Shown: positions 16,716 through 25,435, numbered from the stretch's first letter. The stretch: DNA of 41,305 nt from Bacteroidota bacterium (GCA_029561305.1 JAKQJG010000168.1:1-41305), one strand, 5' to 3'. Notes: generated by a model from the sequence alone, not told the origin. Numbers and translations: made by a program.

Positions 16716-17244
16716 TGCCTCAGATATTGATATACCGGCCGTAAGATCGCTGCTGGTTTTTGCCGCTTTTATTATTGCTATTTCAAGAGATAACCAGATC
16801 TACGCCATTAATATAGTAATGTGTGTTTTGTTGATCATGGCTGCATTTGTTGCCGAACTGCTCCTGGTAAAGTACAGGATAAAAACATTGGTTGTAACAG
16901 GCACTGCTGCTGTAATACTCGCCTGTTGCACTTTGAATGTCATTTTCCCCATAATAATGATGGCGATTGCTTTCACCCTGCGGTACTTATATGTGCCGCC
17001 AATGGTAGAAGCGGAAGAAAAAGGTATCAGAATAAAAAAGACCTTCTCAACCAAAGAATATAAATGGGCTATGTTTAACCAGGTAATTGTAAAAGATGGC
17101 TTGTTGTCGCTGGATTTTAAGAATAACAAATTGCTGCAGGTAGAGTTGGCTGGTGCCACGGATGAAAACAACTTTAATATATTCTGTTCTCAAAAAATCT
17201 TAAAAGACAATAAAAGCGCCGATCGAACGGATGAAAATGGATAA
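16690..17244 (+). CDS. Membrane protein with C-terminal PH-like domain, paralogue 1
   Basis: A 184-aa protein from the ATG at 16690, overlapping the ureohydrolase end by 26 bp; longer starts would lie deep in that gene. About four hydrophobic helices occupy residues ~15-110 (LLVFAAFIIAI; VMCVLLIMAAFVAELLLV; VVTGTAAVILACC; IIMMAIAFTLRYLYV). The last ~70 residues form a soluble tail with KGIRIKKTFSTKEYKWAMF and a terminal NNFNIFC. That tail matches the next gene's C-terminus in order and spacing. The fold looks like a small bacterial PH-type domain, as in YcxB-like proteins, but I cannot assign a function. Confidence 0.75.
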   Translation: MYSFRIKADASDIDIPAVRSLLVFAAFIIAISRDNQIYAINIVMCVLLIMAAFVAELLLVKYRIKTLVVTGTAAVILACCTLNVIFPIIMMAIAFTLRYLYVPPMVEAEEKGIRIKKTFSTKEYKWAMFNQVIVKDGLLSLDFKNNKLLQVELAGATDENNFNIFCSQKILKDNKSADRTDENG

Positions 17245-17343
17245 GAACTTGCCAGGGCAGCATCAATCCGCTTATTGCAGTTGCAGTCCTGGAAAATATT
17301 ATGGAATTTTATTGGCCCTGCATCTAAGCCAAAACTTCCTCTT

Positions 17344-17952
17344 ATGTCCAGCAAATATTCCCTTGCCATTATCCATCCATCATTTGAATTATTAAAAAAC
17401 CTATGCCGGCTGCTCCATTTGATAGCGGCTGTTTTTATCGCTATTAATGCCTTGCACCAACTGGCAGCACATGAGGGTGGAAAGATCATTTGTTATACAC
17501 AGCTTGTAATTGCTGCCGATATTTTGATATTAGTATTCTTTGGAGCTGGCATTTTTATCGCTACACCAAAAATTGCCGTCCTGTTCCGGGTAATGGAAGC
17601 ATTTACTTTCATGGGTATATTTTTAACCCTGGTTACCGACGGACATCCTTTATTTGGGGTGATCAATTTTTTATTGTCCGTTATGTATGGCTTTATAGCT
17701 TACCGGGAGTGGCGCATTGCCAATGCAGAAACGATTGAATTGCTGCCCAATGGCGTTCGTTTCCCCAATTTCCTTTCGGATGCTAAAATAAACTGGTTGC
17801 ACATAAAAAAAGTGGTGGCCAATTACAATTCCATTCTCATTGAAACCGTACAGGATAAAAAAATGGAATTTGAACTGCGTAACAATTTAAAAATTGAGGA
17901 ACTGCAGCAAATAAACGATTTTTGCACCGTTCATTCCCAACTCAGCGATTAG
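17344..17952 (+). CDS. Membrane protein with C-terminal PH-like domain, paralogue 2
   Basis: A 202-aa protein from the ATG at 17344 (a TTG at 17275 is possible but less likely). Four hydrophobic segments (LLHLIAAVFIAINAL; ILILVFFGAGIFIA; FTFMGIFLTLV; FGVINFLLSVMYGFIAY) are followed by a ~65-residue tail: LPNGVRFPNFLSDAKINWLH, ILIETVQDK, and a closing QQINDFC. The order GVR-S-K-W-V-E-IN-FC parallels the upstream gene, so the two are diverged tandem copies. Function unknown; shared transcription with the ureohydrolase is plausible given the close spacing. Confidence 0.75.
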   Translation: MSSKYSLAIIHPSFELLKNLCRLLHLIAAVFIAINALHQLAAHEGGKIICYTQLVIAADILILVFFGAGIFIATPKIAVLFRVMEAFTFMGIFLTLVTDGHPLFGVINFLLSVMYGFIAYREWRIANAETIELLPNGVRFPNFLSDAKINWLHIKKVVANYNSILIETVQDKKMEFELRNNLKIEELQQINDFCTVHSQLSD

Positions 17953-18003
17953 CATAGCTCTGGCTTTAGGCTCACAGCTCACTGCTAACAGCTCAAAGCT
18001 TAT
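17953..18003. repeat. AGCTC-type short-period intergenic repeat
   Basis: The 53-bp gap contains AGCTC four times (17956, 17972, and at two more places), separated by related GGCTT/GGCTC words. It resembles the AGCTAAAAGCT family near tuf (33270-33372). Confidence 0.45.
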
Positions 18004-18005
18004 AT

Positions 18006-19295
18006 ATGCAAAGTCCTTTTATTTTATACTCCGACGGTGAAGGAAATATTTTTGAAGACACTTCCCTTTATGTAACCGGCCGTAGCGGCTGGGATGCGCT
18101 GCCTGTTCCTGAAGACGAATGGATCGAATTACCCGAAGGTGGAAATCTATACGAATTGCCCGGGCGTCGTGGAATCGGTATAGATGTGAAAACCGGTGAA
18201 ATGCGTTTGTGTGAAAAAGGCTGGGCTGTAGCTGCTTTTATTCCCCCGGCGCACACAGGCCTGTATGTAGCTGCTTATGAAACGGCCCCCGATGCACCTA
18301 CCCTACCCTTGTTTTGTTATACGGCCGCTGGCTGGCTTGATGATAAATTTTATGTACCTGCCGTTCGTATTGAACAGGATATCCGGCAGGAATGTGCTGG
18401 ATATGATGACGTATCCATTGCTGATGGTGCCGCACATCTTTTAGAAAATTATCCGCACAACCGTTTGGTGCAGCATTTGATGAATAACTGCTGCAATACC
18501 TATCATTGCCCAGCTGCAAGAAACCTCTCTTTAGGCAGATGGGAATGCCCGGTTCCATCATCGCCTGCATGCAATGCCAACTGTATTGGCTGCATCAGTT
18601 TTCAGCCACAGGATGAAACGATTGTAAGTACGCAGGACAGGCTAACGTTTAAGCCTACAGCAGAAGAGATCGTGGAATTTACCGTGCCGCATTTAGAGAC
18701 GGCCCCCTACCCCATCATAAGTTTTGGCCAGGGCTGTGAAGGGGAACCATTATTGATGTGGGAAACCATCCGTGACAGTATCATTGAAATAAGAAAACAT
18801 ACACCTAAAGGAAGCATCAATATCAACACCAATGGCAGCAAGCCAGATGCAGTAAAAGCATTATGTGAAGCAGGTCTCAACAGCATCCGGGTGAGCACCA
18901 ACAGTGCAAGAGAAAAAATTTATACACCGTATTACCGCCCCAACAATTACAAATTTGAAGACCTGTTTGAAAGTCTTAAAATCGTAAGAAGTTTTGGCGG
19001 GTGGACCAGCATCAACTACTTTGTATTCCCGGGCATGACGGATAGTGTGGAAGAATATGAAGCCCTTCGAAAGCTGATAAAAGAAACCGATCTCTGCATG
19101 ATACAATGGCGGAATTTTAATATTGACCCGGATTGGTATCTCGGCAAAATAGGCGTGGCTGATACAGGTGAATGTATGGGCATTAAACAAATGATGGAAT
19201 TGTTACGGGAGGAATTTCCTGACTTAAAATTTGGCTATTTCAATCCATCGATGGAAAGAATGAAGGGCGATTATGAAAGGGACTTTGCACATTGA
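18006..19295 (+). CDS. Radical SAM protein with ~185-residue N-terminal domain
   Basis: A 429-aa protein with CNANCIGC, the CX3CX2C motif that binds the 4Fe-4S cluster, at Cys189, 193 and 196. Downstream come SFGQGCEGEPLL (the GGE-like SAM-binding strand), SININTNGSKPDAVKALCEAGL and LNSIRVSTNSA, all in the usual order of a radical SAM TIM barrel. The first 185 residues are not part of the barrel and carry their own Cys pair and Cys-His (NNCCNTYHCP at about 162) just before the cluster motif. No SPASM cluster is seen at the C-terminus. The family is sure; the reaction is unknown and no substrate peptide or biosynthetic partner lies nearby. Confidence 0.85.
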   Translation: MQSPFILYSDGEGNIFEDTSLYVTGRSGWDALPVPEDEWIELPEGGNLYELPGRRGIGIDVKTGEMRLCEKGWAVAAFIPPAHTGLYVAAYETAPDAPTLPLFCYTAAGWLDDKFYVPAVRIEQDIRQECAGYDDVSIADGAAHLLENYPHNRLVQHLMNNCCNTYHCPAARNLSLGRWECPVPSSPACNANCIGCISFQPQDETIVSTQDRLTFKPTAEEIVEFTVPHLETAPYPIISFGQGCEGEPLLMWETIRDSIIEIRKHTPKGSININTNGSKPDAVKALCEAGLNSIRVSTNSAREKIYTPYYRPNNYKFEDLFESLKIVRSFGGWTSINYFVFPGMTDSVEEYEALRKLIKETDLCMIQWRNFNIDPDWYLGKIGVADTGECMGIKQMMELLREEFPDLKFGYFNPSMERMKGDYERDFAH

Positions 19296-19448
19296 TAAAT
19301 AATGAAGCGCTATGCAAAAGAAAAAGCGTGAATACTAATGGAAAATTCTGGTTGTTGAAATCATGATTACTGATTGAACCGGCAAGTGTTGTGAGCTGCT
19401 TTAGTTCAGGAAATCTCCTATTTTTACGTTCATTTTTAAACTATCTTA

Positions 19449-21299
19449 ATGCATAGAAAAATGATCGCCAACATTATTTTTTACCTCAAGCAAAGGATCA
19501 AAAGCCGGCACACCATTTATATTATATTACCGCAGTTTCTTTTTTTATTTGATTCTTATTCATCCTTTGCACAATGCACCGGTACAGTGCAGAATCCTTT
19601 ACTGCCTGTTATGGCATCCGCATACAACGATACGTTACTGGTGCAGACAAACAGTCAACCAGGGCAGTTTTTCCGTGTAGAAAATCTGTCGCTCAACAAA
19701 ACATATGTATTCCTGTCATCGGCGGCCGGCGATTATATCACTATCAGGAACGCTTATACGAACGCAGCACTTGCGCAGGGACCTGCTCCACTTACTTATG
19801 CTGTGGGAGCCGGACCTGATGTAGTTACGGTACACCTCAACCTGCAATCTCCATCCTGTGGCACCGCTGCAGTGAACCGGACCACCCGGTTGGCTTGTAC
19901 CAACTGCCCGGCTATACCGGGAAAAGTGGAAGTGGGTAATACGGCACAAAATGCTTCCCTTGATGTGAAAGGCGAAATCAAACTGAGTAATAGTACCAGG
20001 CCACCAGAAGCCGGCATGATTCGCTGGAACCCTGGTGAAAAAGACTTTGAAGGATTTAACGGCACGGCTTGGGTATCACTTACCAAAGCCAATGGAAACA
20101 CAGGGCAGTGGGGACAAATAGCACCGGCAACTTTACAGGAGAACAACCGGTTGATTGCTTCGGATGGAGCTGCAGGTGATGTTTTTGGCGTTGCGGTGAG
20201 CATCAGCGGGGATTATGCCATTATAGGCGCTTCAGCGGATGATGTAGCTTCTAATACTGACCAGGGATCAGCCTATATTTTTGTGCGCAATGGCAACAAC
20301 TGGATTCAGCAGGCAAAACTTATTGCTTCGGACGGAGCCTCAAATGATAATTTCGGAACTGCTGTCAGCATCAGCGGCGACTATGCCATAGTGGGTGCCT
20401 TAACTGATGATATTGGCGCTAATACCGACCAGGGCTCTGCCTACATATTTGTACGCAGCGGTACCACCTGGACGCAACAAGCAAAAATTACCGCTTCGGA
20501 TGGTGCAGCCAGTGATTTGTTTGGAAATGCAGTAAGCATCAGTGGCAACTACGTCATTATCGGAGCCCGTTCGGATGATGTGGGGGTTGCAGACAAAGGC
20601 TCTGCTTACATTTATGTACGTAGTGGCACCAACTGGACGCTGCAGGCTAAACTAACCGATTTAGATGGAGTATCAGGTGATCGTTTCGGAAGTTCGGTCT
20701 GTATTAGCGGAGATGATGTTATTGTAGCGGCAGACCAGTACGACGAGGTTGGCAGAGCTAACCAGGGTGCAGCCTTCATTTATGCACGCAATGGAATACT
20801 ATGGATCTTGCAGGGGAAACTGGTTCCTGCAGATGGGGCTGCTAATGATAAATTCGGGGCTTCCGTCAGCGTCCATGGTAATTATGCCATCGTTGGTGCT
20901 GAGCAGGACCAGGTAGGTTCGAATTTTTACCAGGGCTCCGCGTATATTTTTATGCGCAACGGCAGCACCTGGACGCAGCAGGCTAAACTCACTGCTACAG
21001 ATGGAAAGGCTTATGATCAATTCGGCATTGCAGTCAGCATCAGCGGCGATTATGCTATTGCAGGCGCCCGGCTTGCTGAAATTAACCTCAATGAATACCA
21101 GGGCTCGGCTTATATTTTTATGCGCAGCGGCACTAACTGGTTGCAGCAGGCAAAATTGACTGCTTCTGATGGGGTAGCGAATGATCAGTTCGGCGCTGCA
21201 GTTTGTTTAAGTGGTAATTATGCCATTGTAGGAGCAATTTTCGATCAAATAGGTACTTTCACCTATCAGGGTTCAGCTTATATCTTTCGTAAAAACTAA
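19449..21299 (+). CDS. Secreted FG-GAP repeat protein, predicted seven-bladed beta-propeller
   Basis: A 616-aa exported protein. Residues 1-42 form a signal peptide with a long positively charged n-region, cleaved probably after SFAQ. Residues ~43-180 are a Cys-containing beta-domain (CTGTVQNPLL; CGTAAVN; LACTNCPA). A short PEAGMIRWNPGEKDFEGFNG segment, common in tail or collar-like repeat proteins, leads into seven FG-GAP blades from residue 235 to the end, each ~56 residues with DxFG, VSISGDYAIxGA and QGSAYIFxR. The protein ends inside the last blade with no type IX secretion C-terminal domain. Role at the surface or in the medium is unknown; FG-GAP propellers often bind ligands or calcium. 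Confidence 0.88.
   Translation: MHRKMIANIIFYLKQRIKSRHTIYIILPQFLFLFDSYSSFAQCTGTVQNPLLPVMASAYNDTLLVQTNSQPGQFFRVENLSLNKTYVFLSSAAGDYITIRNAYTNAALAQGPAPLTYAVGAGPDVVTVHLNLQSPSCGTAAVNRTTRLACTNCPAIPGKVEVGNTAQNASLDVKGEIKLSNSTRPPEAGMIRWNPGEKDFEGFNGTAWVSLTKANGNTGQWGQIAPATLQENNRLIASDGAAGDVFGVAVSISGDYAIIGASADDVASNTDQGSAYIFVRNGNNWIQQAKLIASDGASNDNFGTAVSISGDYAIVGALTDDIGANTDQGSAYIFVRSGTTWTQQAKITASDGAASDLFGNAVSISGNYVIIGARSDDVGVADKGSAYIYVRSGTNWTLQAKLTDLDGVSGDRFGSSVCISGDDVIVAADQYDEVGRANQGAAFIYARNGILWILQGKLVPADGAANDKFGASVSVHGNYAIVGAEQDQVGSNFYQGSAYIFMRNGSTWTQQAKLTATDGKAYDQFGIAVSISGDYAIAGARLAEINLNEYQGSAYIFMRSGTNWLQQAKLTASDGVANDQFGAAVCLSGNYAIVGAIFDQIGTFTYQGSAYIFRKN
20151..21296 (+). repeat. Seven tandem ~168-bp FG-GAP blade repeats
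   Basis: Blades begin at 20151, 20319, 20487 and 20652, then three more follow. Periods are 168, 168 and 165 bp; the third blade is one codon shorter. Nearly identical stretches such as AGCATCAGCGGCGA recur, so amplification looks fairly recent or kept similar by conversion. The fourth blade is the most diverged. Confidence 0.88.
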
Positions 21300-21678
21300 A
21301 GTGCCTTTTTTCGGTGGACTCTGAATATCTGTTCACTTTATTCGAAGTGATACTCTGTTATATTATAGTGAAATAATGATCTTTTTTTAAGTTTCTCAAC
21401 TAACATGATTTCCAGCCATTGCCATAAAAACATCCAAGGCGATAGTTTGCATGAAAAAACTTCCATTGCACTTAAACTTCCACACCTCCTCTTTCAAAAA
21501 AATCATGAGCAAAAAAGCTAATTTTACGCAAAGGCGGTCCCGCCATTTGCAATTGCCAATTGTAAATTTATAAATGTGTAAACAGGCGCTGGTTAAATTC
21601 CTTCTTTAAATTTTAACCTTTCCTTTAATCCCGGCTACAGCCACTTTCTGTACTTTCAGCAAACTAAACTATAACTGC
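21300..21678. other. 379-bp intergenic region with one imperfect hairpin
   Basis: No supportable gene on either strand. GCAAAGGCGG (21528-21537) and CCGCCATTTGC (21540-21550) form an imperfect inverted repeat with one bulged A, too tight at the tip to pair fully. A TTGCAATTGCCAATTG run follows, related to the words near 14701. TACTTTCA at about 21651 is a poor -7 candidate for the next gene. Confidence 0.5.
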
Positions 21679-22368
21679 ATGAAATTTATCTTTTCGCTTG
21701 CAATACTAGCAATTGTAACAACCTGCTCTGCTCAAAAAAACTTTATTGATCAGCCTTATATCACTGTTACTGGTTCTGCTGATACATTCATTACACCTAA
21801 TGAAATTTTTATCAAGATCACTTTATCAGAAAAAGATTCCCGAAACAAAATATCGGTAGAAGAGCAGGAAGAAAAGTTAGTGAAAGGCCTCGAAGGCCTT
21901 GGCATCAATACCCAAACCAATCTTTCTGTTTTTGATTTTGGAAGCAACTACCGGTTTTATCTTTTCAAGAAGAAAGATGTTATCAAAACAAAGCAGTATA
22001 CATTAAAAGTTTCCGATGCAGTAATGGTGGGCAAAGTGTTTATGATGCTGGAAGAACAGGACTTTTCAAATGCCGCCATTGACAGGGTAAACCATACTGA
22101 GATAGAAAAAATAAGGCTGCTTGTAAAAAGGAAAGCGATTGACAACGCCAAAGAAAAAGCAACCGTAATGGTGGAAGCTCTAAAACAAACTGTAGGACCC
22201 GCCATTCTCATTAATGATACGGAATATGATGCCTCAGAAAGCCTCGCAGAACGCCGTCTGCAAAGGGGCCGTTTAAAAAAAGATAGTTACAAATCTGAAA
22301 CAGGAACACTGGAGTTTGAAAAGATAGAAGTGAACGCAAGTGTGGCAGTTAATTTCATACTGAAATAA
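21679..22368 (+). CDS. SIMPL domain (DUF541) exported protein
   Basis: A 229-aa protein with an N-terminal signal peptide (FIFSLAILAIVTTCSAQ). The rest is one SIMPL/DUF541 domain, the family of E. coli YggE and human SIMPL: ITVTGSADTFITPNEIFIKITLSE at the start, the middle YTLKVSDAVMVGKVFMML, and RKAIDNAKEKATVMVEAL, the most conserved helix, near residue 160. It ends in ASVAVNFILK, a final beta-strand. YggE-type proteins are periplasmic oligomers linked to oxidative stress in E. coli; the molecular activity is not known. It stands alone between two non-coding regions of over 300 bp. Confidence 0.88.
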   Translation: MKFIFSLAILAIVTTCSAQKNFIDQPYITVTGSADTFITPNEIFIKITLSEKDSRNKISVEEQEEKLVKGLEGLGINTQTNLSVFDFGSNYRFYLFKKKDVIKTKQYTLKVSDAVMVGKVFMMLEEQDFSNAAIDRVNHTEIEKIRLLVKRKAIDNAKEKATVMVEALKQTVGPAILINDTEYDASESLAERRLQRGRLKKDSYKSETGTLEFEKIEVNASVAVNFILK

Positions 22369-22703
22369 TATGAAACCCTGTTGCTGTTTTACATTGTATT
22401 AAGCAGACCTAATTCGTTTAAACTCCCCCAAGCAGTGTAAGGCTTAATTATTACCAACCTGATTTATCTGCTTTCTGGTAAGGCTAAAAAAATTTCTATC
22501 CTTCCATGCAGGTCTGTTTGAAACCAAACCATGCCGGATTACCTTTTTTTGAAGAAGAAATGTTATCCACAACTGTCCCCAAACAATCACAACATAATGA
22601 CAGTGCTTATATCAATAAATGTCCATCTTCTTTATTGCCGCCGCCCAATAATTCTCCCTTTTATTCAGTATTTTACAACCGCACGACGAACTAAACAACT
22701 TAG
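22369..22703. other. 335-bp intergenic region
   Basis: No convincing gene. A frame at 22506-22694 would encode 62 residues with no recognisable features. A single perfect DnaA-box sequence (TTATCCACA, 22563-22571) is present but isolated. Confidence 0.5.
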
Positions 22704-23669
22704 ATGAGAAAAAACTGGCTGTACATAATAAACAGGATACTGGATGATAAAAGTCTTAAACTGGAGCAATATTCAGATTACCGTAATGCCAAACAATATC
22801 TTGAGTTTAAAATAAGCATCACCCGGCTCATTAAAGATTTCTTTTTTATTGTCGCAGGTATCTTTTCGGCCACATTTGGCTTTAAAGGTTTCCTGCTTAC
22901 CAATCATTTTATTGACGGCGGGGCTACGGGTATTTCATTGTTGATCTCAAGTATTACAGGCTATCCCTTATACATCCTGCTCATCTGCGTCAATATTCCC
23001 TTTATTATTATGGCTTACAAAGTAATGGGGCGGAATTTCGCTATCAAAACCACCCTGGCTATTTGTGGCCTGGCACTGTGCGTGGCCACCGTAGATTTCC
23101 CCAATGTAACCAATGACAACCTGCTGGTAGCTATTTTTGGAGGTTTCTTTTTAGGTGCAGGGATTGGCATGGCTGTAAGAGGAGGTGCAGTGATTGACGG
23201 AACGGAAGTGCTGGCGATTTTTTTAAGTAAAAAGTTTGGGATCACCATTGGTGATGTGATCATTCTTATCAATATTGTCATTTTTTCAGCGGCAGCCAAA
23301 TTCCTGGGTATCAACATTGCCCTTTATTCCATGATCACTTATCTCTCGGCCTCCCGTACGCTGGACTTTATTGTAGAAGGCATTGAAGAATATATTGCCG
23401 TTACCATCGTCTCTTCTCATCACGAAGAGATCAGGGAGATGATAATCAACAAGCTTGGCAGGGGTGTTACCATCATTACAGGCAAAAGAGGTTTTGGCAA
23501 GCATGGAGATACAAAAGACATTGATATTATTTACAGTGTAATCACAAGGCTGGAAGTGCATAAAATGAATACCGAAATTCAGAAGATAGACCCCAATAGT
23601 TTTGTTGTTATGACCAGTGTAAAAGACACCAAAGGAGGAATGATCAAGAAGAGGCCGCTGAAGCATTAA
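22704..23669 (+). CDS. YitT family membrane protein with DUF2179 domain
   Basis: A 321-aa inner-membrane protein. Residues ~1-40 are soluble and charged; five to six helices follow (FFFIVAGIFSATFGFKGFLL, LYILLICVNIPFIIMAY, LLVAIFGGFFLGAGIGMAV and others). Family marks are the GGATGISLL motif in the first loop and RGGAVIDGTEVLAIFLSKK in the fourth. The C-terminal ~85 residues form a DUF2179 domain (IREMIINKLGRGVTIITGKRGFG). YitT/YvjA/YqfU proteins are of unknown transport role; the DUF2179 part is a ferredoxin-like ligand-binding candidate. It is followed by tandem 15-bp repeats. Confidence 0.9.
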   Translation: MRKNWLYIINRILDDKSLKLEQYSDYRNAKQYLEFKISITRLIKDFFFIVAGIFSATFGFKGFLLTNHFIDGGATGISLLISSITGYPLYILLICVNIPFIIMAYKVMGRNFAIKTTLAICGLALCVATVDFPNVTNDNLLVAIFGGFFLGAGIGMAVRGGAVIDGTEVLAIFLSKKFGITIGDVIILINIVIFSAAAKFLGINIALYSMITYLSASRTLDFIVEGIEEYIAVTIVSSHHEEIREMIINKLGRGVTIITGKRGFGKHGDTKDIDIIYSVITRLEVHKMNTEIQKIDPNSFVVMTSVKDTKGGMIKKRPLKH

Positions 23670-23685
23670 GAAGATGAAAGTTTAA

Positions 23686-23735
23686 GGTTTAAAGTTTAGA
23701 GGTTTAAAGTTTAGAGGTTTAGGGTTAGGGTTTAA
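23686..23735. repeat. 15-bp tandem repeat GGTTTAAAGTTTAGA
   Basis: Two perfect 15-bp copies (23686-23700, 23701-23715) are followed by a third diverged copy, GGTTTAGGGTTAGGG. The words resemble those at 24521-24616. The remainder of the 224-bp gap contains TTAAACGTT words at 23787-23817 in near-palindromic order. No gene is seen. Confidence 0.75.
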
Positions 23736-23893
23736 GTGGTGCATTTCTAAAAATACTGGAACCCTTCAGTATTAAAAAATCCTCAACGAATTAAACGTTT
23801 TGAACGATTTAAACGTTACCCAAAGCAGCGCTGGTAAAACTTTAACACTCTAAATAGTACACTACAGCGGATTCCTGTAAATTTACAATACTG

Positions 23894-24514
23894 ATGAGGC
23901 GAAACCCGAAATATCTATTTACTTTTTTTATTACCGTTACTGCCTTTTTCTTTATTGGTAACAATGCTGCTGCACAGTATGCAGCCAATGACACCATTAC
24001 ATCCTATGCCGTGATATACAACGGCGATACCATCGAAGCAAAAACATTAAGTCCGGTTTACCATAAAACAAGAGAAACCAAGTACCAGGCCAACCGCCGT
24101 GCAGAATGGACAAGACTCAGAAATGCTATCTACGTAACTTATCCTTATGCAAAGAAGGCAGGTGTTGTGATGAATGACATAAATAAAAAATTGGCCAATG
24201 TGACTGATAAAGCGCAAAGAAAAAAATACATTAAGACCCGGGAGAAAGAATTAAAAAAGGAATTTGCAGATCCTTTGATGAACCTTTCTGTTTACCAGGG
24301 CAAAGTGCTGATGAAACTGATCAACAGGGAAACAGGTAATAACTGTTACGAAATAGTAAAAGAATACAAAGGAGGAGCGGTAGCCCGGTTCTATCAAACG
24401 GTGGCTTTCTTTTTTGGCAGTAATCTCAAACAGCCCTACGATATCAACGGTGATGAAAAAGAGATGGAAAAAATTGTGATCGAAGTGGAAAGGATGTATG
24501 GGTACAGAAGTTAG
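23894..24514 (+). CDS. DUF4294 domain exported protein
   Basis: A 206-aa protein with a signal peptide (YLFTFFITVTAFFFIGNNAAAQ). The body matches the Bacteroidota-specific DUF4294 family: YAVIYNGDTIEAKTLSPVY, YQANRRAEWTRLRNAIYVTYPYAKKA, then REKELKKEFADPLMNLSVYQGKVLMKLINRETGNN and an aromatic ARFYQTVAFFFGSNLKQPYD. The middle is a charged helical segment. Length is usual for the family. The location is likely periplasmic; function is unknown. Confidence 0.85.
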   Translation: MRRNPKYLFTFFITVTAFFFIGNNAAAQYAANDTITSYAVIYNGDTIEAKTLSPVYHKTRETKYQANRRAEWTRLRNAIYVTYPYAKKAGVVMNDINKKLANVTDKAQRKKYIKTREKELKKEFADPLMNLSVYQGKVLMKLINRETGNNCYEIVKEYKGGAVARFYQTVAFFFGSNLKQPYDINGDEKEMEKIVIEVERMYGYRS

Positions 24515-24520
24515 AAGTCA

Positions 24521-24616
24521 GTTTAAAGTCTAAAGTTTAAGGTCCCAGATTAAAATCAAGTCTATCCAAAATAGTTAGTCCCTTAACTTTGAACCTTAAA
24601 CTATTAAACTTTAAAC
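24521..24616. repeat. Inverted repeat with GTTTAAAGT words upstream of bshB1
   Basis: A 23-nt left arm (24521-24543) and a 24-nt right arm (24593-24616) are near-perfect reverse complements with one indel, built from TTTAAAGT/TTTAAGG words. The loop of ~49 nt includes the TAACTTTG promoter-like element. Could form a long hairpin in RNA. Confidence 0.7.
24584..24591 (+). promoter_or_regulatory. -7 promoter element of bshB1
   Basis: TAACTTTG fits TAnnTTTG and lies 31 bp before the ATG at 24623. A -33 TTTG is not evident. It sits between the arms of the inverted repeat. Confidence 0.5.
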
Positions 24617-24622
24617 ATTTCC

Positions 24623-25354
24623 ATGAAACTCGACATACTCGCTTTTTCCGTACACCCGGATGATATTGAATTGGGATGCAGCGGAACCTTACTCGTAGAA
24701 AAATTACAGGGAAAAAAGATTGGCATTATTGATCTCACAAGGGGAGAACTGGGTACCAGGGGCACCGCAGAAACGAGAGACAAAGAAGCTGCCGCTGCTG
24801 CAAAAATTTTACAATTGGATATCAGGGAGAACCTGGCATTTGCGGATGGATTTTTTAAAAATGATGAAGCGCACCAACGCAAAGTAATTGCTGCTATCAG
24901 GAAGTACCAACCCGAAATTGTTTTATGCAACGCACCCGAGGACCGGCACCCCGATCATGGACGCAGTGCACAGTTAGTGGAAGATGCTGGTTTTTTATCG
25001 GGATTGAGAAAAATAGCAACTACAGATCACAACGGAAATGTACAGGAACCATGGCGCCCCAAATATATTTTTAATTACATACAAGACCGCTACCTGCAAC
25101 CTGATTTCGTGGTTGATATATCTGATGTTATAGATAAAAAAGTGGAAAGTATAAAAGCCTATGCCACACAGTTCTACAATCCCGACTTACAAGAACCTGA
25201 AACATATATTTCATCACCTGATTTTTTAGATAGTGTTTTATATCGCAGTAAGATGCTGGGCAAAATGATCGGCGTAAAACATGCCGAGGGATTTATCAGT
25301 AAAAAAGTAATTGGATTGGAAAACCTTAACAGTTTAATAGTTAAAAATACCTGA
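24623..25354 (+). CDS. bshB1: Bacillithiol biosynthesis deacetylase BshB1
   Basis: A 243-aa PIG-L/LmbE-family zinc deacetylase. It removes the acetyl group from N-acetylglucosaminyl-malate in bacillithiol synthesis. The metal site is complete: HPDD at 11-14 and RHPDHG with His109 and His112. GELGTRGTAE (41-50) is characteristic of the BshB1 group rather than mycothiol MshB or general LmbE. Further conserved parts are FADGFF, ATQF and YRSKMLGKMIGVKHAEGF near the C-terminus. No signal peptide, so cytosolic. bshA and bshC are not in the window, as is usual in Bacteroidota, where they are scattered. Confidence 0.93.
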   Translation: MKLDILAFSVHPDDIELGCSGTLLVEKLQGKKIGIIDLTRGELGTRGTAETRDKEAAAAAKILQLDIRENLAFADGFFKNDEAHQRKVIAAIRKYQPEIVLCNAPEDRHPDHGRSAQLVEDAGFLSGLRKIATTDHNGNVQEPWRPKYIFNYIQDRYLQPDFVVDISDVIDKKVESIKAYATQFYNPDLQEPETYISSPDFLDSVLYRSKMLGKMIGVKHAEGFISKKVIGLENLNSLIVKNT

Positions 25355-25435
25355 CGATAATCATTAAACAATCAGGCCATAAACGGATAAAAACAAGTAC
25401 CTTGCAGCCTTAATAAAAACACAATTATCCAATTC

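Noticed and set aside
20151..21296. Regular direct repeats resembling a CRISPR array
   Set aside because: The 168-bp period is in frame and encodes FG-GAP blades; no spacers or cas genes.
22563..22571. TTATCCACA, a perfect DnaA box, as sign of a replication origin
   Set aside because: It is single, with no cluster of boxes, no AT-rich unwinding element pattern and no dnaA or dnaN nearby.
22506..22694. 62-codon frame before the YitT gene
   Set aside because: Low-complexity, no recognisable domain, no promoter or start signal, and it ends just before the next gene.
23716..23735. Telomere-like TTTAGGGTTAGGG
   Set aside because: It is only a diverged third copy of the 15-bp tandem repeat, inside a chromosome-like gene context.
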